Below, one piece after another: positions 1 to 8,333 of a DNA stretch of 64,000 nucleotides. Position 1 is the stretch's first letter, and each line of letters starts with the position of its first letter. A program made the position numbers and the translations under genes. The stretch is from Buchnera aphidicola (Thelaxes suberi) (GTDB taxonomy: Bacteria > Pseudomonadota > Gammaproteobacteria > Enterobacterales > Enterobacteriaceae): the NCBI RefSeq assembly GCF_964059005.1, contig NZ_OZ060389.1, positions 310,001-374,000 of the forward strand, read 5' to 3'. The notes below the pieces were generated by a model. It was not told the DNA's origin. It worked only from the letters and a program-made list of their open reading frames with translations, and did no database searches.

Positions 1-167
1 TATTAAAAAATAAAATCAAAAATCATAGATATGATAATAATTCTAAATCAAATGAATTATTATATATCTTAAATAAGATAGGTATGACAGATATTGATAT
101 ATCTTCTATTATAGATTCTATGAGCCATGTAAAATGCACATTATTACCTATTGGAAATATTAAATAA
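1..167 (+). CDS. flgI: FlgI, flagellar P-ring protein, C-terminal end only
   Basis: Reading frame open from base 3 and ending at TAA 165-167; its start lies before the window. The visible 54 residues contain ELLYILNKIGMTDIDISSII, which aligns with the C-terminal helical end of E. coli FlgI (ALNALGATPMDLMSILQSM). FlgI forms the periplasmic P-ring around the flagellar rod; in Buchnera the flagellar genes build basal-body structures rather than working flagella. The stop codon touches the flgJ ATG at 168 with no spacer, as expected for a flagellar operon read on the plus strand. The C-terminal extension LLPIGNIK is not conserved. Confidence 0.8.
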   Translation, partial: LKNKIKNHRYDNNSKSNELLYILNKIGMTDIDISSIIDSMSHVKCTLLPIGNIK

Positions 168-485
168 ATGAATGAAAATTATTTTTTATTGAAAAATAGT
201 CAATTAAATAATTTATTTGAAATGGATTCATATCTAAAAAATAAAAATAAATTAATTAATGATAATATTTTATCAAAAAATATAGAAAGTATTTTTATTA
301 AAATTTTAATAAAAAGTATGAATAATACATTAACAGAACAAAGTTTATTTGAAAACAATCAATCTAAAATGTATTCAGATATGTATAATGAATATCTATC
401 TGATTCAATTAGTAATAAAGGAATTGGTTTATCTTCAATAATTGAAGCACAACTTAAATATAATAAAATAAAAAATATTTTTTAA
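168..485 (+). CDS. flgJ: FlgJ, rod-assembly domain only (truncated)
   Basis: A 105-residue protein starting directly after the flgI stop. E. coli FlgJ is about 313 residues: an N-terminal rod-capping domain and a C-terminal muramidase. Only the N-terminal part is present here; the motif ESIFIKILIKSMNNTL resembles the FlgJ FEslflq.mLksMR element, and MYSDMYNEYLSDSISNKGIGLSSII resembles the following (..mydqqlaq.ia..kGiGLAdml) segment. The peptidoglycan-cutting domain is absent, as in other Buchnera. Position immediately after flgI supports the call. No flgK follows. Probable role: helping assemble the rod of the basal body in the periplasm. Confidence 0.85.
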   Translation: MNENYFLLKNSQLNNLFEMDSYLKNKNKLINDNILSKNIESIFIKILIKSMNNTLTEQSLFENNQSKMYSDMYNEYLSDSISNKGIGLSSIIEAQLKYNKIKNIF

Positions 486-486
486 A

Positions 487-508
487 TGACAATAATTTAT
501 TATTGTTA
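487..508. terminator. Weak hairpin between convergent flgJ and rne
   Basis: Arms TGACAATAA (487-495) and TTATTGTTA (500-508) form a nine-pair stem (one G-T wobble) two bases after the flgJ stop. It contains few G/C pairs, so it may be only a by-product of base composition; no other structure is visible in the 269-base gap to rne. Confidence 0.3.
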
Positions 509-754
509 AAATTTATTTTATAAAATAATAAATATATATTTATTTAAATAATTATTCATAAATAATTTTTTTTAATAAAAAAGTTATTTATGATAATATT
601 TTATTTATTTAATTCTATAAATTAGAAATATTTTTAAATAAAAAATATATTATATATACAATATTTTAAAAAAAAATAGAAATTTATTAAAATGATGACA
701 AAATTTTTTTATAAATATACGTATAAATAAAGTATTTAATAATAGATGTTTATT

Positions 755-2005
755 TTATTTTTGCTTAAATTGATTACATATTGGGCATATTTCTTTATCG
801 GAATCTAGTATATTTAAAGAAGTATTTAAATGTTGTCTAGACATTTCTAATAATCCAAATTTAGATATATTACCTATTTGAATACGCGCACGATCATTCT
901 GTATTAATTTTTTTAATTTTTTTTCAATAATTTTTTGACATTCAATGGACTTCATATCAATAAAATCAATGACGATTAATCCACTTAAATCTCTTATTCT
1001 TAATTGTCGTGAAATTTCTTCTATTGCTTCTAAATTAGTATTAAATGCAGTTTCTTGCATCCCTATACCTGTTCTGTCTTTAGATGAATTAACATCAATA
1101 GCAATTAATGCTTCAGTGTTTTCTAAAATAATTGATCCTCCTGATGGTAATTTAATATATTTTTTAAATATAGACAAAATTTGTTCTTCTATATGAAAAT
1201 AATTAAATAATGATTTGCTATTAGTAAAAAATTTTATTTTTTTTTTAAAGCTTATTTTTCCTAATCTAGTAAAATATTTATGAGCTTGTTCAAATATATA
1301 AAAATCATCAATAATAATTTCTTTTATTTCTTGATTTAAGTAATCTCTAAAACATTTTAAAATTATATTACTGTCTTTATAAATTAAAAAAGGAGCTTTT
1401 TTTGTTTGTGAATATGATTGTATAGCTTTCCAATGCTCTATTTTTCGATTTAATTCTTGTTCTAAACACGTTATTGATTGTTCTGAACTAGCGGTTCTAA
1501 TAATTAAACCGATATTATGTAATATACTTAAATTAGATAAAAAATTTTTTAATTCAGTTCTACGTTTTCCATGAATTTTACGAGATATACCAATAATTCC
1601 AGGATTATTAGGCATTAAAACTAAATAATTGCTAGTTAAAGTAATAAAATTCGTAAGCGCAGCGCCTTTATTTTCTTTTTCTTCTTTTCTTATTTGTACA
1701 ATAATTTCTTTATTTTGTTTTAAAAATTGTTTTATTTGTTTCAATTTTATAAGTTTTTTAACTTGGTTAAATAAATTATAATCTGAAATTTCTTTAAAAG
1801 GTAAAAATCCATGTTTTTTACCCCCATAATCAATGAATAAAGCTTCTAAACTAGGTTCAATACGATTAATTATTCCTTTATAAATATCAGATTTTTTCTT
1901 TTTATGTCCTATTTTTTCAATATATAAATCATATAATTTTTTATTATCTACAATTGCAATTCTGATTTCTTTTTTTTGATATACATGTATTAATATTTGT
2001 TTCAT
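755..2005 (-). CDS. rne: Ribonuclease E, minimal catalytic core
   Basis: Endoribonuclease for mRNA decay and for rRNA and tRNA processing. 416 residues, against 1061 in E. coli. The S1 region (about 35-130), the 5'-sensor pair R170/T171 and both Mg-binding aspartates D304 (AIDVNSS) and D347 (VIDFIDM) are present at positions equivalent to E. coli R169/T170/D303/D346. The zinc-link cysteines are C407 and C410 (CPIC), and the protein stops six residues later. The small domain (E. coli 415-529) and the whole degradosome scaffold are missing. Reading on past the stop in the other frames shows no continuation. It opens IYKGIINRIEPSLEA, which is RNase E rather than RNase G. Divergent from rluC, as in E. 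coli. Confidence 0.93.
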   Translation of the reverse strand: MKQILIHVYQKKEIRIAIVDNKKLYDLYIEKIGHKKKKSDIYKGIINRIEPSLEALFIDYGGKKHGFLPFKEISDYNLFNQVKKLIKLKQIKQFLKQNKEIIVQIRKEEKENKGAALTNFITLTSNYLVLMPNNPGIIGISRKIHGKRRTELKNFLSNLSILHNIGLIIRTASSEQSITCLEQELNRKIEHWKAIQSYSQTKKAPFLIYKDSNIILKCFRDYLNQEIKEIIIDDFYIFEQAHKYFTRLGKISFKKKIKFFTNSKSLFNYFHIEEQILSIFKKYIKLPSGGSIILENTEALIAIDVNSSKDRTGIGMQETAFNTNLEAIEEISRQLRIRDLSGLIVIDFIDMKSIECQKIIEKKLKKLIQNDRARIQIGNISKFGLLEMSRQHLNTSLNILDSDKEICPICNQFKQK

Positions 2006-2335
2006 TAGGTATAACTCTTATATAAAATATGAAAAAAAATAAAAAACAGAAAAAACAAATTTATTAGTAAGTAATAAATTTTAAAAAATAGTTAATTAAC
2101 TTATAAAATAAATAAAAAAAATTTATATATGAGTCATTTATTTTTTAATATATTGTAATTATTTTCTATTGTGTAGGAAAGTTTTTATAAAATATATTAT
2201 CATGTATTGCATTCATGTTTATAAAAATAATTATTAATTTAATTAACAAATTTAATTAAAAATTTTATATATAAAATTTATTTTTATTTTTAAAATAAAA
2301 TAAATAAATATATATATTATTTTTAGAGAAAATAA
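2006..2335. other. rne-rluC divergent spacer with an rne leader hairpin
   Basis: 330 bases between two divergently transcribed genes, so it must hold both promoters and the rne 5' leader. The only clear structure is a perfect inverted repeat, AAATTTATTA (2057-2066) and TAATAAATTT (2072-2081), with a five-base loop, lying about 50-75 bases upstream of the rne start. In E. coli the long rne leader folds into hairpins through which RNase E controls its own mRNA; a matching role here is inference. No ORF or RNA gene seen. Confidence 0.4.
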
Positions 2336-3301
2336 ATGAAATCAACTAATGAAAGAATTATAAATTGTCCTTCATACATTACATCAATAATAAAAAACCA
2401 AAGAATTGATAACTTTTTGTTTAAAAAATTTAATAATATTCCAAAAAGTTTAATTTATAAAAAAATTAGAACAGGTAAAATAAGAGTTAATAAAAAAAGA
2501 ATTAAGCCTAAATATAAGTTGAATAAAAATGATATAATTAAAATACCTTTTTTTCAACATCAAAAAAAAAATGATATTAAAGAAATTTTAAATAATGTTA
2601 ATATAATTACAAAATTAAAAAAAAATATTTTATTTGAAGATAAAAATTTAATTATTTTAAATAAACCATCAGGTATAGCTGTACATGGTGGCAGTGGAAT
2701 TCGATTTGGTATTATTGAAATTTTTAGAAAAATTTATTCTTCATTACAATTTTTAGATCTTGTTCATCGATTAGATCGTAATACATCTGGAATATTAATT
2801 CTTTCCAAAAAAAATTCTTCTTTAAGAAACCTACATGAACAAATTAGAAATCGAACAATAAAAAAAAAATATATCGCTTTAGTTCATGGAAAATGGAACG
2901 TAAAACATACAGTAGTTAAAGCCCCATTAATAAAAAAATTTTTATATAATGGAAAAAAAATTATGTCCGTACATCCTAAAGGAAAAGTATCAGAAACTCG
3001 ATTTCAAGTAAAAAAACAATATAAAAACACTACTTTAATGAATATTTTCCCTATAACAGGTAGGACTCATCAAATTAGGATTCATGCATCATATGCTGGC
3101 CATCCTTTAATATTTGATCCAGATTATGGCGATAATATACTAGATTCACAATTGCCAGTTACTAATCATGTTAAAAAAATATTATTACATGCTAATGAAA
3201 TTAGTTTTATACATCCTAACAATAAAAATAAAATAACTATTAAAGCGCCTTTAGAAGTTAGGTTTGAAAAATATCTAAATTTATTGGAAGATTGTAATTA
3301 A
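2336..3301 (+). CDS. rluC: RluC, 23S rRNA pseudouridine synthase
   Basis: Makes pseudouridines 955, 2504 and 2580 in 23S rRNA (E. coli numbering). 321 residues, close to E. coli's 319. An S4-type RNA-binding domain covers about residues 20-80 (RIDNFLFKKF...GKIRVNKKRIKP). The RluA-family catalytic motif HRLDRNTSG places the catalytic aspartate at residue 147. Later motifs GRTHQIRIHASYAGHPLI and LLHANEISFIHP are intact. ATG start preceded by AGAGAAAA. Divergent from rne, as in E. coli. The gene is unbroken, unlike its paralogue rluD at 47011-47969. Confidence 0.95.
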   Translation: MKSTNERIINCPSYITSIIKNQRIDNFLFKKFNNIPKSLIYKKIRTGKIRVNKKRIKPKYKLNKNDIIKIPFFQHQKKNDIKEILNNVNIITKLKKNILFEDKNLIILNKPSGIAVHGGSGIRFGIIEIFRKIYSSLQFLDLVHRLDRNTSGILILSKKNSSLRNLHEQIRNRTIKKKYIALVHGKWNVKHTVVKAPLIKKFLYNGKKIMSVHPKGKVSETRFQVKKQYKNTTLMNIFPITGRTHQIRIHASYAGHPLIFDPDYGDNILDSQLPVTNHVKKILLHANEISFIHPNNKNKITIKAPLEVRFEKYLNLLEDCN

Positions 3302-3361
3302 ATTTATTTTTTAAACAAATATTAAATATCAATATAATTAATTATTAATAAGGAATTTAAA

Positions 3362-3544
3362 ATGGCTGTTCAAAAAAGTAAACCATCTCGATCCAAAAGA
3401 GGAATGAGACGATCACATGATAGATGTTATATTCCAATGTTATCAAAAGATAAGCAAAGTCATGAATATCATATTCGTCATCATATTACTAAAAACGGGT
3501 ATTATAAAGGAAAATTAGTTTTATTAAATAAAAAAAATAAATAA
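3362..3544 (+). CDS. rpmF: Ribosomal protein L32
   Basis: 60 residues (57 in E. coli). Begins [20 protein letters not shown], nearly identical to the E. coli N-terminus, and retains the [13 protein letters not shown] end. Start preceded by AAGGA (3350-3354). Structural protein of the 50S subunit near the peptidyl-transferase centre. In E. coli rpmF is followed by plsX and fabH; here the next gene is fabD, so those two have been deleted from this block. Confidence 0.97.
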   Translation: MAVQKSKPSRSKRGMRRSHDRCYIPMLSKDKQSHEYHIRHHITKNGYYKGKLVLLNKKNK

Positions 3545-3550
3545 TTTATA

Positions 3551-3585
3551 TAAAAGATATGTTCTTATATTGAATGTATCTTTTA
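3551..3585 (+). terminator. Hairpin after rpmF
   Basis: TAAAAGATA (3551-3559) pairs perfectly with TATCTTTTA (3577-3585) across a 17-base loop, seven bases beyond the rpmF stop. It could end the rpmF transcript, but there is no clear T-tract after it and the stem is A/T rich. Confidence 0.3.
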
Positions 3586-3705
3586 GATAAAATAAATAAA
3601 TTAATTAAATAATTAAAATTATTTTAATTAAAATATTAAATTGATTTTATGATAAAATAAAAATATTAAAACATTTTTATAAATATACACAATATATATC
3701 ACAAT

Positions 3706-4653
3706 ATGATTATTGCAATGATGTTTCCAGGGCAGGGATTTTATTCCCCTAAGTCTATTTATCAACTTAATTTATCTTTTCCTATAATTAAACAAACATT
3801 TATAGAAGCATCAGAATATGCTGGAATTAATTTGTGGAATTTAATACAAAATAATGTTAATAAAAATTTTAAAATTAATAATCCAGTCATGAATTTAACT
3901 ATTTCAATTGCAATATATAACTTATGGAAAAAAATAAAAGGAATTATACCAACCTATATGATAGGACATAGTTTAGGAGAATATTCCGCTCTAGTTTGTG
4001 CTCAATCAATTAGTTTTGCAGATGCGATCAAAATAATTATAAAACGAAATGAATTAATGTTAAGTAGTGCAAAAAAAAAACCTGAAATGATGCAAGCAAT
4101 TATTGGATTGAATAAAAAAAAAGTATTACAAGCATGTAATAAAATTAATAATCATAATAATGTTGTTTCTATTGCTAGTATTAATTCAAGTAAACAAATT
4201 ATTATTTCAGGAAATAAATCAGCAGTAATACAAACGGTTAATTTATGTCAAAAATATGGATCATGTAATTCAATTCAACTACCTATAAAAATTGCTTCAC
4301 ATTCTATATTAATGTATAAAGCTGCTAAAAAATTTAAAATGTTTATCCATGACAAAAAAATTTGTACACCAATTTGTAAAGTTATTAACCCTCTAACTAT
4401 ATCGTGTTATTTAAATTCAACCGATATAAAAAATGCTTTAGTAAAGCAATTAATATCTAATATTAATTGGAAAAATAGTATTATTTATTTACAAGAAAAA
4501 AAAAAAGTATCATTATTTTTAGAAATAAGCTCAAATTGTGTTTTAACCCAATTAAATCGAAGTATTACAACAATAACAACATTACCTCTTAACAACTATT
4601 CGTTTTTTATTAAAGCTATGAACAATATTAAAATAAAAAAAAAATTGCTGTGA
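3706..4653 (+). CDS. fabD: FabD, malonyl-CoA:ACP transacylase
   Basis: Moves the malonyl group from CoA to acyl carrier protein for fatty-acid synthesis in the cytoplasm. 315 residues (309 in E. coli). FPGQGF sits at residues 7-12, the nucleophile is S89 in GHSLGEYSA, and the catalytic histidine is H199 in KIASHS. The C-terminus (AMNNIKIKKKLL) is read through an A10 tract (4635-4644) shared with the start of fabG. In fabD's frame the tract leads to TGA 4651-4653; with one extra A it would run on into FabG. Followed by fabG and acpP as in E. coli; plsX and fabH are absent upstream. Confidence 0.95.
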   Translation: MIIAMMFPGQGFYSPKSIYQLNLSFPIIKQTFIEASEYAGINLWNLIQNNVNKNFKINNPVMNLTISIAIYNLWKKIKGIIPTYMIGHSLGEYSALVCAQSISFADAIKIIIKRNELMLSSAKKKPEMMQAIIGLNKKKVLQACNKINNHNNVVSIASINSSKQIIISGNKSAVIQTVNLCQKYGSCNSIQLPIKIASHSILMYKAAKKFKMFIHDKKICTPICKVINPLTISCYLNSTDIKNALVKQLISNINWKNSIIYLQEKKKVSLFLEISSNCVLTQLNRSITTITTLPLNNYSFFIKAMNNIKIKKKLL

Positions 4654-5360
4654 TTACTGGAGCTAATACTGGCATCGGTAAAAATATTGCACAGTATTTT
4701 GTACAAAAAAATATTATAGTCATAGGAACTGCTACTTCTATGCAAGGTGTAACTATAATAAAAAAATATTTACACAAAAAAGGAACTGGTATTATTTTAA
4801 ATTTAAAAGACTTAAAATCAATTAAATTAACAATAAAAAATATTTATAAAAAATATGGGTCAATAGATATATTGATTAATAATGCATCAGTTAAATTTGA
4901 TAAATTATTATTTAATATGACCGAAAAAGAATGGATTGATACTTTAACAATTAATCTAACTTCTATTTTTTATACTTGTAAATCTGTAGTTAGATACATG
5001 ATAAAAAAGAAATATGGCCGTATTATTAGTATTGGTTCTGTCATAGGAGACATCGGAAATATTGGACAAATAAATTATTCTACTACTAAAGCTGGTCTAA
5101 TTGGATTTAATAAATCACTTGCATTAGAAATAGCACGGTTTGGAATTACTGCAAATATTATTTCTCCTGGTATTATTAATACAGGAATGTTACAAAAATT
5201 AAGTTTCAAACAAAAACAAGAATATTTATTTAAAATACCGTTAAAAAGATTTGGATCACCTCAAGATATTAGTAATGCTGCATTATTTTTGTCATCAAAT
5301 AAGGCATCGTATATTACAGGTCAAACAATACATGTCAATGGAGGAATGTATTTAACATAA
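4650..5360 (+). CDS. fabG: FabG, 3-oxoacyl-ACP reductase; 5' end shifted by an A10 tract
   Basis: NADPH-dependent reductase of fatty-acid elongation, SDR family. From the GTG at 4650 it is 236 residues (E. coli 244), with TGANTGIG as the nucleotide-binding glycine motif, NNAS, and catalytic S130, Y143 and K147. Starting here removes the beginning of the first beta strand (E. coli KIALVTGA). The missing residues are encoded just upstream: ATG 4618 followed by MNNIKIKKKIAVITGA, if the A10 run at 4635-4644 had eleven bases. So the true start is probably ATG 4618 read from slipped transcripts; there is no ribosome site before GTG 4650. An ATT start at 4644 is another, less likely, option. The rest of the gene is intact. 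Confidence 0.9.
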   Translation: MITGANTGIGKNIAQYFVQKNIIVIGTATSMQGVTIIKKYLHKKGTGIILNLKDLKSIKLTIKNIYKKYGSIDILINNASVKFDKLLFNMTEKEWIDTLTINLTSIFYTCKSVVRYMIKKKYGRIISIGSVIGDIGNIGQINYSTTKAGLIGFNKSLALEIARFGITANIISPGIINTGMLQKLSFKQKQEYLFKIPLKRFGSPQDISNAALFLSSNKASYITGQTIHVNGGMYLT

Positions 5361-5406
5361 AATATTAAAAATAAATATTTTATAAATTTTTTAAGAGAAA
5401 ATAATT

Positions 5407-5652
5407 ATGACATCCATTGAAAAAAAAATAAAAACAATTATTTCTAAACAATTTGGAATAAAAATAGAAAATATTTTAAATGAATCTAATTTACGTACTG
5501 ATTTAAAAGCAGATTCATTAGACAAAATTGAATTAATTATGGAAATAGAAGACATTTTTAATATTGAAATTCATGACAACGATGTTGATAAATTTATTAA
5601 TGTGCAATCTATTATTGATTATGTAACAAAAAAATTAAATTTTATTGAATAA
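5407..5652 (+). CDS. acpP: Acyl carrier protein
   Basis: 81 residues. The phosphopantetheine attachment site is S37 in the conserved DSLDKIEL motif, equivalent to E. coli S36 of the mature protein. Acidic, helical and without insertions. Carries acyl chains for FabD and FabG, encoded just upstream. ATG preceded by AAGAGAAAA at 5391-5399. In E. coli fabF, pabC and mltG follow; here the next gene is tmk. Confidence 0.96.
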   Translation: MTSIEKKIKTIISKQFGIKIENILNESNLRTDLKADSLDKIELIMEIEDIFNIEIHDNDVDKFINVQSIIDYVTKKLNFIE

Positions 5653-5738
5653 ATATACTGTTGTAGCTATAAAAATAATTAATTTTTGTAATAAAGAAAA
5701 TAAACAATTTTATTTTAATTTAAAACATCTCATACAAT

Positions 5739-6395
5739 ATGATAAATAATAAGTTTATTGCAATAGAAGGAATTGAAGGTTCAGGAAAAACAGAATCTTG
5801 TAAAATAATTTATAACATATTAAAAAATTATGGCATAAAAAATATATTAATAGTTAGAGAGCCAGGCGGAACATCTATAGCTGAAAAAATTAGAAAAATA
5901 ATTATATCATTTAATAAAAATGAAAAATTAAATAAAAAAACTGAATTATTTCTTATTTATGCATCTAGGATTCAATTAGTAGAAACTATTATTAAACCCG
6001 CGCTAAAAAAAGGATATATAGTAATAGGAGATAGACATGATCTTTCTTCATTAGCATATCAAGGAGGAGGGTTAGGAATTGATTTAAATATCATTCGTAC
6101 TTTAAAAAAAATAGCAATTGATAATTTTTCACCTAGTCTAACTATTTATTTAGATATTGATCCTATTATTGGATTGCAAAGAATAAAATCTAGAAAATAC
6201 TTAGATAGAATAGAAAATAAAGATATTTCTTTTTTTATTAATACTAGGAATAGTTATTTAAAACTTATTAAAAATAATCCTAAAATAGTAACTATCAATA
6301 CATCACAAAAAAAATCTATTGTACAAAACCATTTAGAGTTAATAATAAAAAAATGGATAAAAGAACAAACTGTATACAATGGTATCCGTGGTTAA
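5739..6395 (+). CDS. tmk: Thymidylate kinase
   Basis: Phosphorylates dTMP to dTDP. 218 residues (213 in E. coli). P-loop GIEGSGKT at 11-18, VREPGGT substrate-binding motif, DRHDLSSLAYQGGG lid/base region and LDIDP. The 3' end overlaps holB by 43 bases, compatible with translational coupling; tmk-holB-tatD is the E. coli order. No strong ribosome-binding site is visible. Confidence 0.95.
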   Translation: MINNKFIAIEGIEGSGKTESCKIIYNILKNYGIKNILIVREPGGTSIAEKIRKIIISFNKNEKLNKKTELFLIYASRIQLVETIIKPALKKGYIVIGDRHDLSSLAYQGGGLGIDLNIIRTLKKIAIDNFSPSLTIYLDIDPIIGLQRIKSRKYLDRIENKDISFFINTRNSYLKLIKNNPKIVTINTSQKKSIVQNHLELIIKKWIKEQTVYNGIRG

Positions 6396-7348
6396 CTAAC
6401 CACTATAAAAATATTATTAAAAGGTATAAAAATAATAAATTTCATCCAGTTTTGTTAGTGAAAGGGGTACAAGGGATAGGTATTTCTTCCTTAATATGGA
6501 TAATTAGTCGTTGGTTATTTTGTTCTAATAAAATAGCTTTTAAAAGTTGTGGAATATGTTTAGATTGTTCCTTAATGCTTTCTCAAAATCACCCAGATTA
6601 TTATTTTTTAAAAAAAAATAAAAAAGATATTGGAATTGAAGAAATTAGAACAATATTAGATGAAATTTTTAAAACATCAAAACAAGGAGGTTTAAAGATT
6701 GTATGGATTCATGAACCTACAAATTTAACAAATGCAGCAAATAATGCAATTTTAAAAACACTAGAAGAACCCCCAAACAATACTTTATTTTTTTTTACAC
6801 ATACTCATATTTTTAATATTATTAGTCATACACTATATAGTAGATGTTGTATTTATCAATTACATTCTCCTAATTATCAAGAAAGTATAGAGTGGATGAT
6901 ACGCAATACTAAATTTAAAAAAAAAAAGTGCGAAGTAGCTTTAAATATTAGTAATAATCTACCTATTCATGCATTAAAATTATTAAATAGTAATTTATGG
7001 AATGAAAGAGTTATTTTTTTTGAAAAAATATTGCTTGCATTAACACAAAAAAATTTTTTATTTTTACTTACTGAATTTCATGAAAATAATAAAAAAATAA
7101 AAATTGAATGGATATGTTCGATTTTGTTCGATGTTATTAAATATAATTTTAATGCATTTAACTTTATATGTAATCATGATCAGATAAAAATTATTAAAAT
7201 ATTTTCTCAATTAATTCCTAACGAATATATTGATGAAATAATTAGATCTTGGTTACATTGTAGAAAACTGTTGTTAACTGTTCCGGGTATTAACTTGGAA
7301 TTAGTTATTGCAAAAGAATTAATAAAATGGACAGTGCGAGTATTTTAA
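6353..7348 (+). CDS. holB: DNA polymerase III delta' subunit
   Basis: Clamp-loader subunit. 331 residues (334 in E. coli). Matches E. coli HolB through WYPWL near the start, zinc cysteines in CGICLDCSLM, HPDYY, LKTLEEPP and the SRC arginine-finger region; the degenerate P-loop GVQGIGISS is normal for delta'. ATG 6353 gives about seven residues more than E. coli; the residue aligned with the E. coli initiator is an ATA codon at 6374, so ATG 6353, inside tmk, is the best usable start. An in-frame A10 tract (6917-6926) lies in the middle of the gene. Confidence 0.92.
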   Translation: MDKRTNCIQWYPWLTNHYKNIIKRYKNNKFHPVLLVKGVQGIGISSLIWIISRWLFCSNKIAFKSCGICLDCSLMLSQNHPDYYFLKKNKKDIGIEEIRTILDEIFKTSKQGGLKIVWIHEPTNLTNAANNAILKTLEEPPNNTLFFFTHTHIFNIISHTLYSRCCIYQLHSPNYQESIEWMIRNTKFKKKKCEVALNISNNLPIHALKLLNSNLWNERVIFFEKILLALTQKNFLFLLTEFHENNKKIKIEWICSILFDVIKYNFNAFNFICNHDQIKIIKIFSQLIPNEYIDEIIRSWLHCRKLLLTVPGINLELVIAKELIKWTVRVF

Positions 7349-7392
7349 TTATATTAATTTACATAACACAAAAAAAAAAGGATAACTAATTA

Positions 7393-8181
7393 ATGTTGCT
7401 AGTTGATTCCCATTGTCATTTACATCATTTTAAAAACAACCAACCAAGTAAACAAGTAATTAATGAAATCATTCACTCTGCTGAAAAAAAAAATGTTAAA
7501 TATTTTTTAAATATTTCTGTTTCTATAGAAGACTTTAATACAATGATTAATGTTGTTCCTAAAAAAAACAATATATTTTATTCATGTGGCATACATCCAT
7601 TATATGTAAAAAAAAACTGTTTTAAAGAAGATATAATTACAAATTTAATTTTAAAAAACACACAAGTTATTGGAATTGGTGAAACAGGATTAGATTTTGT
7701 TGATTCGAAAAGTGATCAAAATATTCAAAAAAAAATATTTGAAAAACATATTAAATTAGCTATAAAAGTTAATAAACCTATAATAATACATATGAGAAAT
7801 GCTGGATTAGAAACAATACATTTGCTTAAAAAAAATAATGCAGAACAATGCTCAGGAGTATTACATTCGTTCACAGATAATATTAATATCGCTAAAATGA
7901 TTCTTGATTTAGGTTTTTATATATCTTTTTCTGGAATTATAACGTTTAAAAATGCAGATATATTAAGAAAAGTAGTGAAATATGTTCCATTAGATCGTTT
8001 ATTAATAGAAACAGATTCTCCTTATTTAGCTCCTGTCCCTTATAGGGGTAAATTAAACCAACCTGCTTATTTATATGAAATAGCTAAATGCGTTTCATAT
8101 ATAAAAAAAAATAATAATATAACACAAGTTATTGAAAACTTATTTTTTAATTTTAAAAATTTATTTAATATTAAAAACTAA
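7393..8181 (+). CDS. ycfH: TatD-family metal-dependent deoxyribonuclease (YcfH)
   Basis: 262 residues, matching E. coli YcfH (265). TatD-type metal ligands are visible: HCHLHHF (H7, H9), GETGLDF, IIHMRNA, VLHSF and IETDSPYLAPVPYRGKLNQP. The physiological substrate is uncertain; family members are 3'-5' DNases. The position between holB and ptsG is the E. coli YcfH locus, which separates it from the other TatD paralogues. ATG preceded by AAAAAGGATAACTAATTA. Contains an in-frame A10 tract (7484-7493). Confidence 0.9.
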   Translation: MLLVDSHCHLHHFKNNQPSKQVINEIIHSAEKKNVKYFLNISVSIEDFNTMINVVPKKNNIFYSCGIHPLYVKKNCFKEDIITNLILKNTQVIGIGETGLDFVDSKSDQNIQKKIFEKHIKLAIKVNKPIIIHMRNAGLETIHLLKKNNAEQCSGVLHSFTDNINIAKMILDLGFYISFSGIITFKNADILRKVVKYVPLDRLLIETDSPYLAPVPYRGKLNQPAYLYEIAKCVSYIKKNNNITQVIENLFFNFKNLFNIKN

Positions 8182-8333
8182 AAATTGTATATATCTTATA
8201 AAAATAATTTTATATTAAAATAATTATATTAAATATATATAATTATATATTTTAATATTTTTTTATTTGAAAATTAATTAATACTCATTTAATTAATCAT
8301 ATTTGAAAAAGATATTATTTAGGAATGTTATAT

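Noticed and set aside
3641..3669. TTGATT-17-TATTAA promoter candidate upstream of fabD
   Set aside because: Matches are only partial and such pairs arise constantly at this base composition, so it was not listed as a feature.
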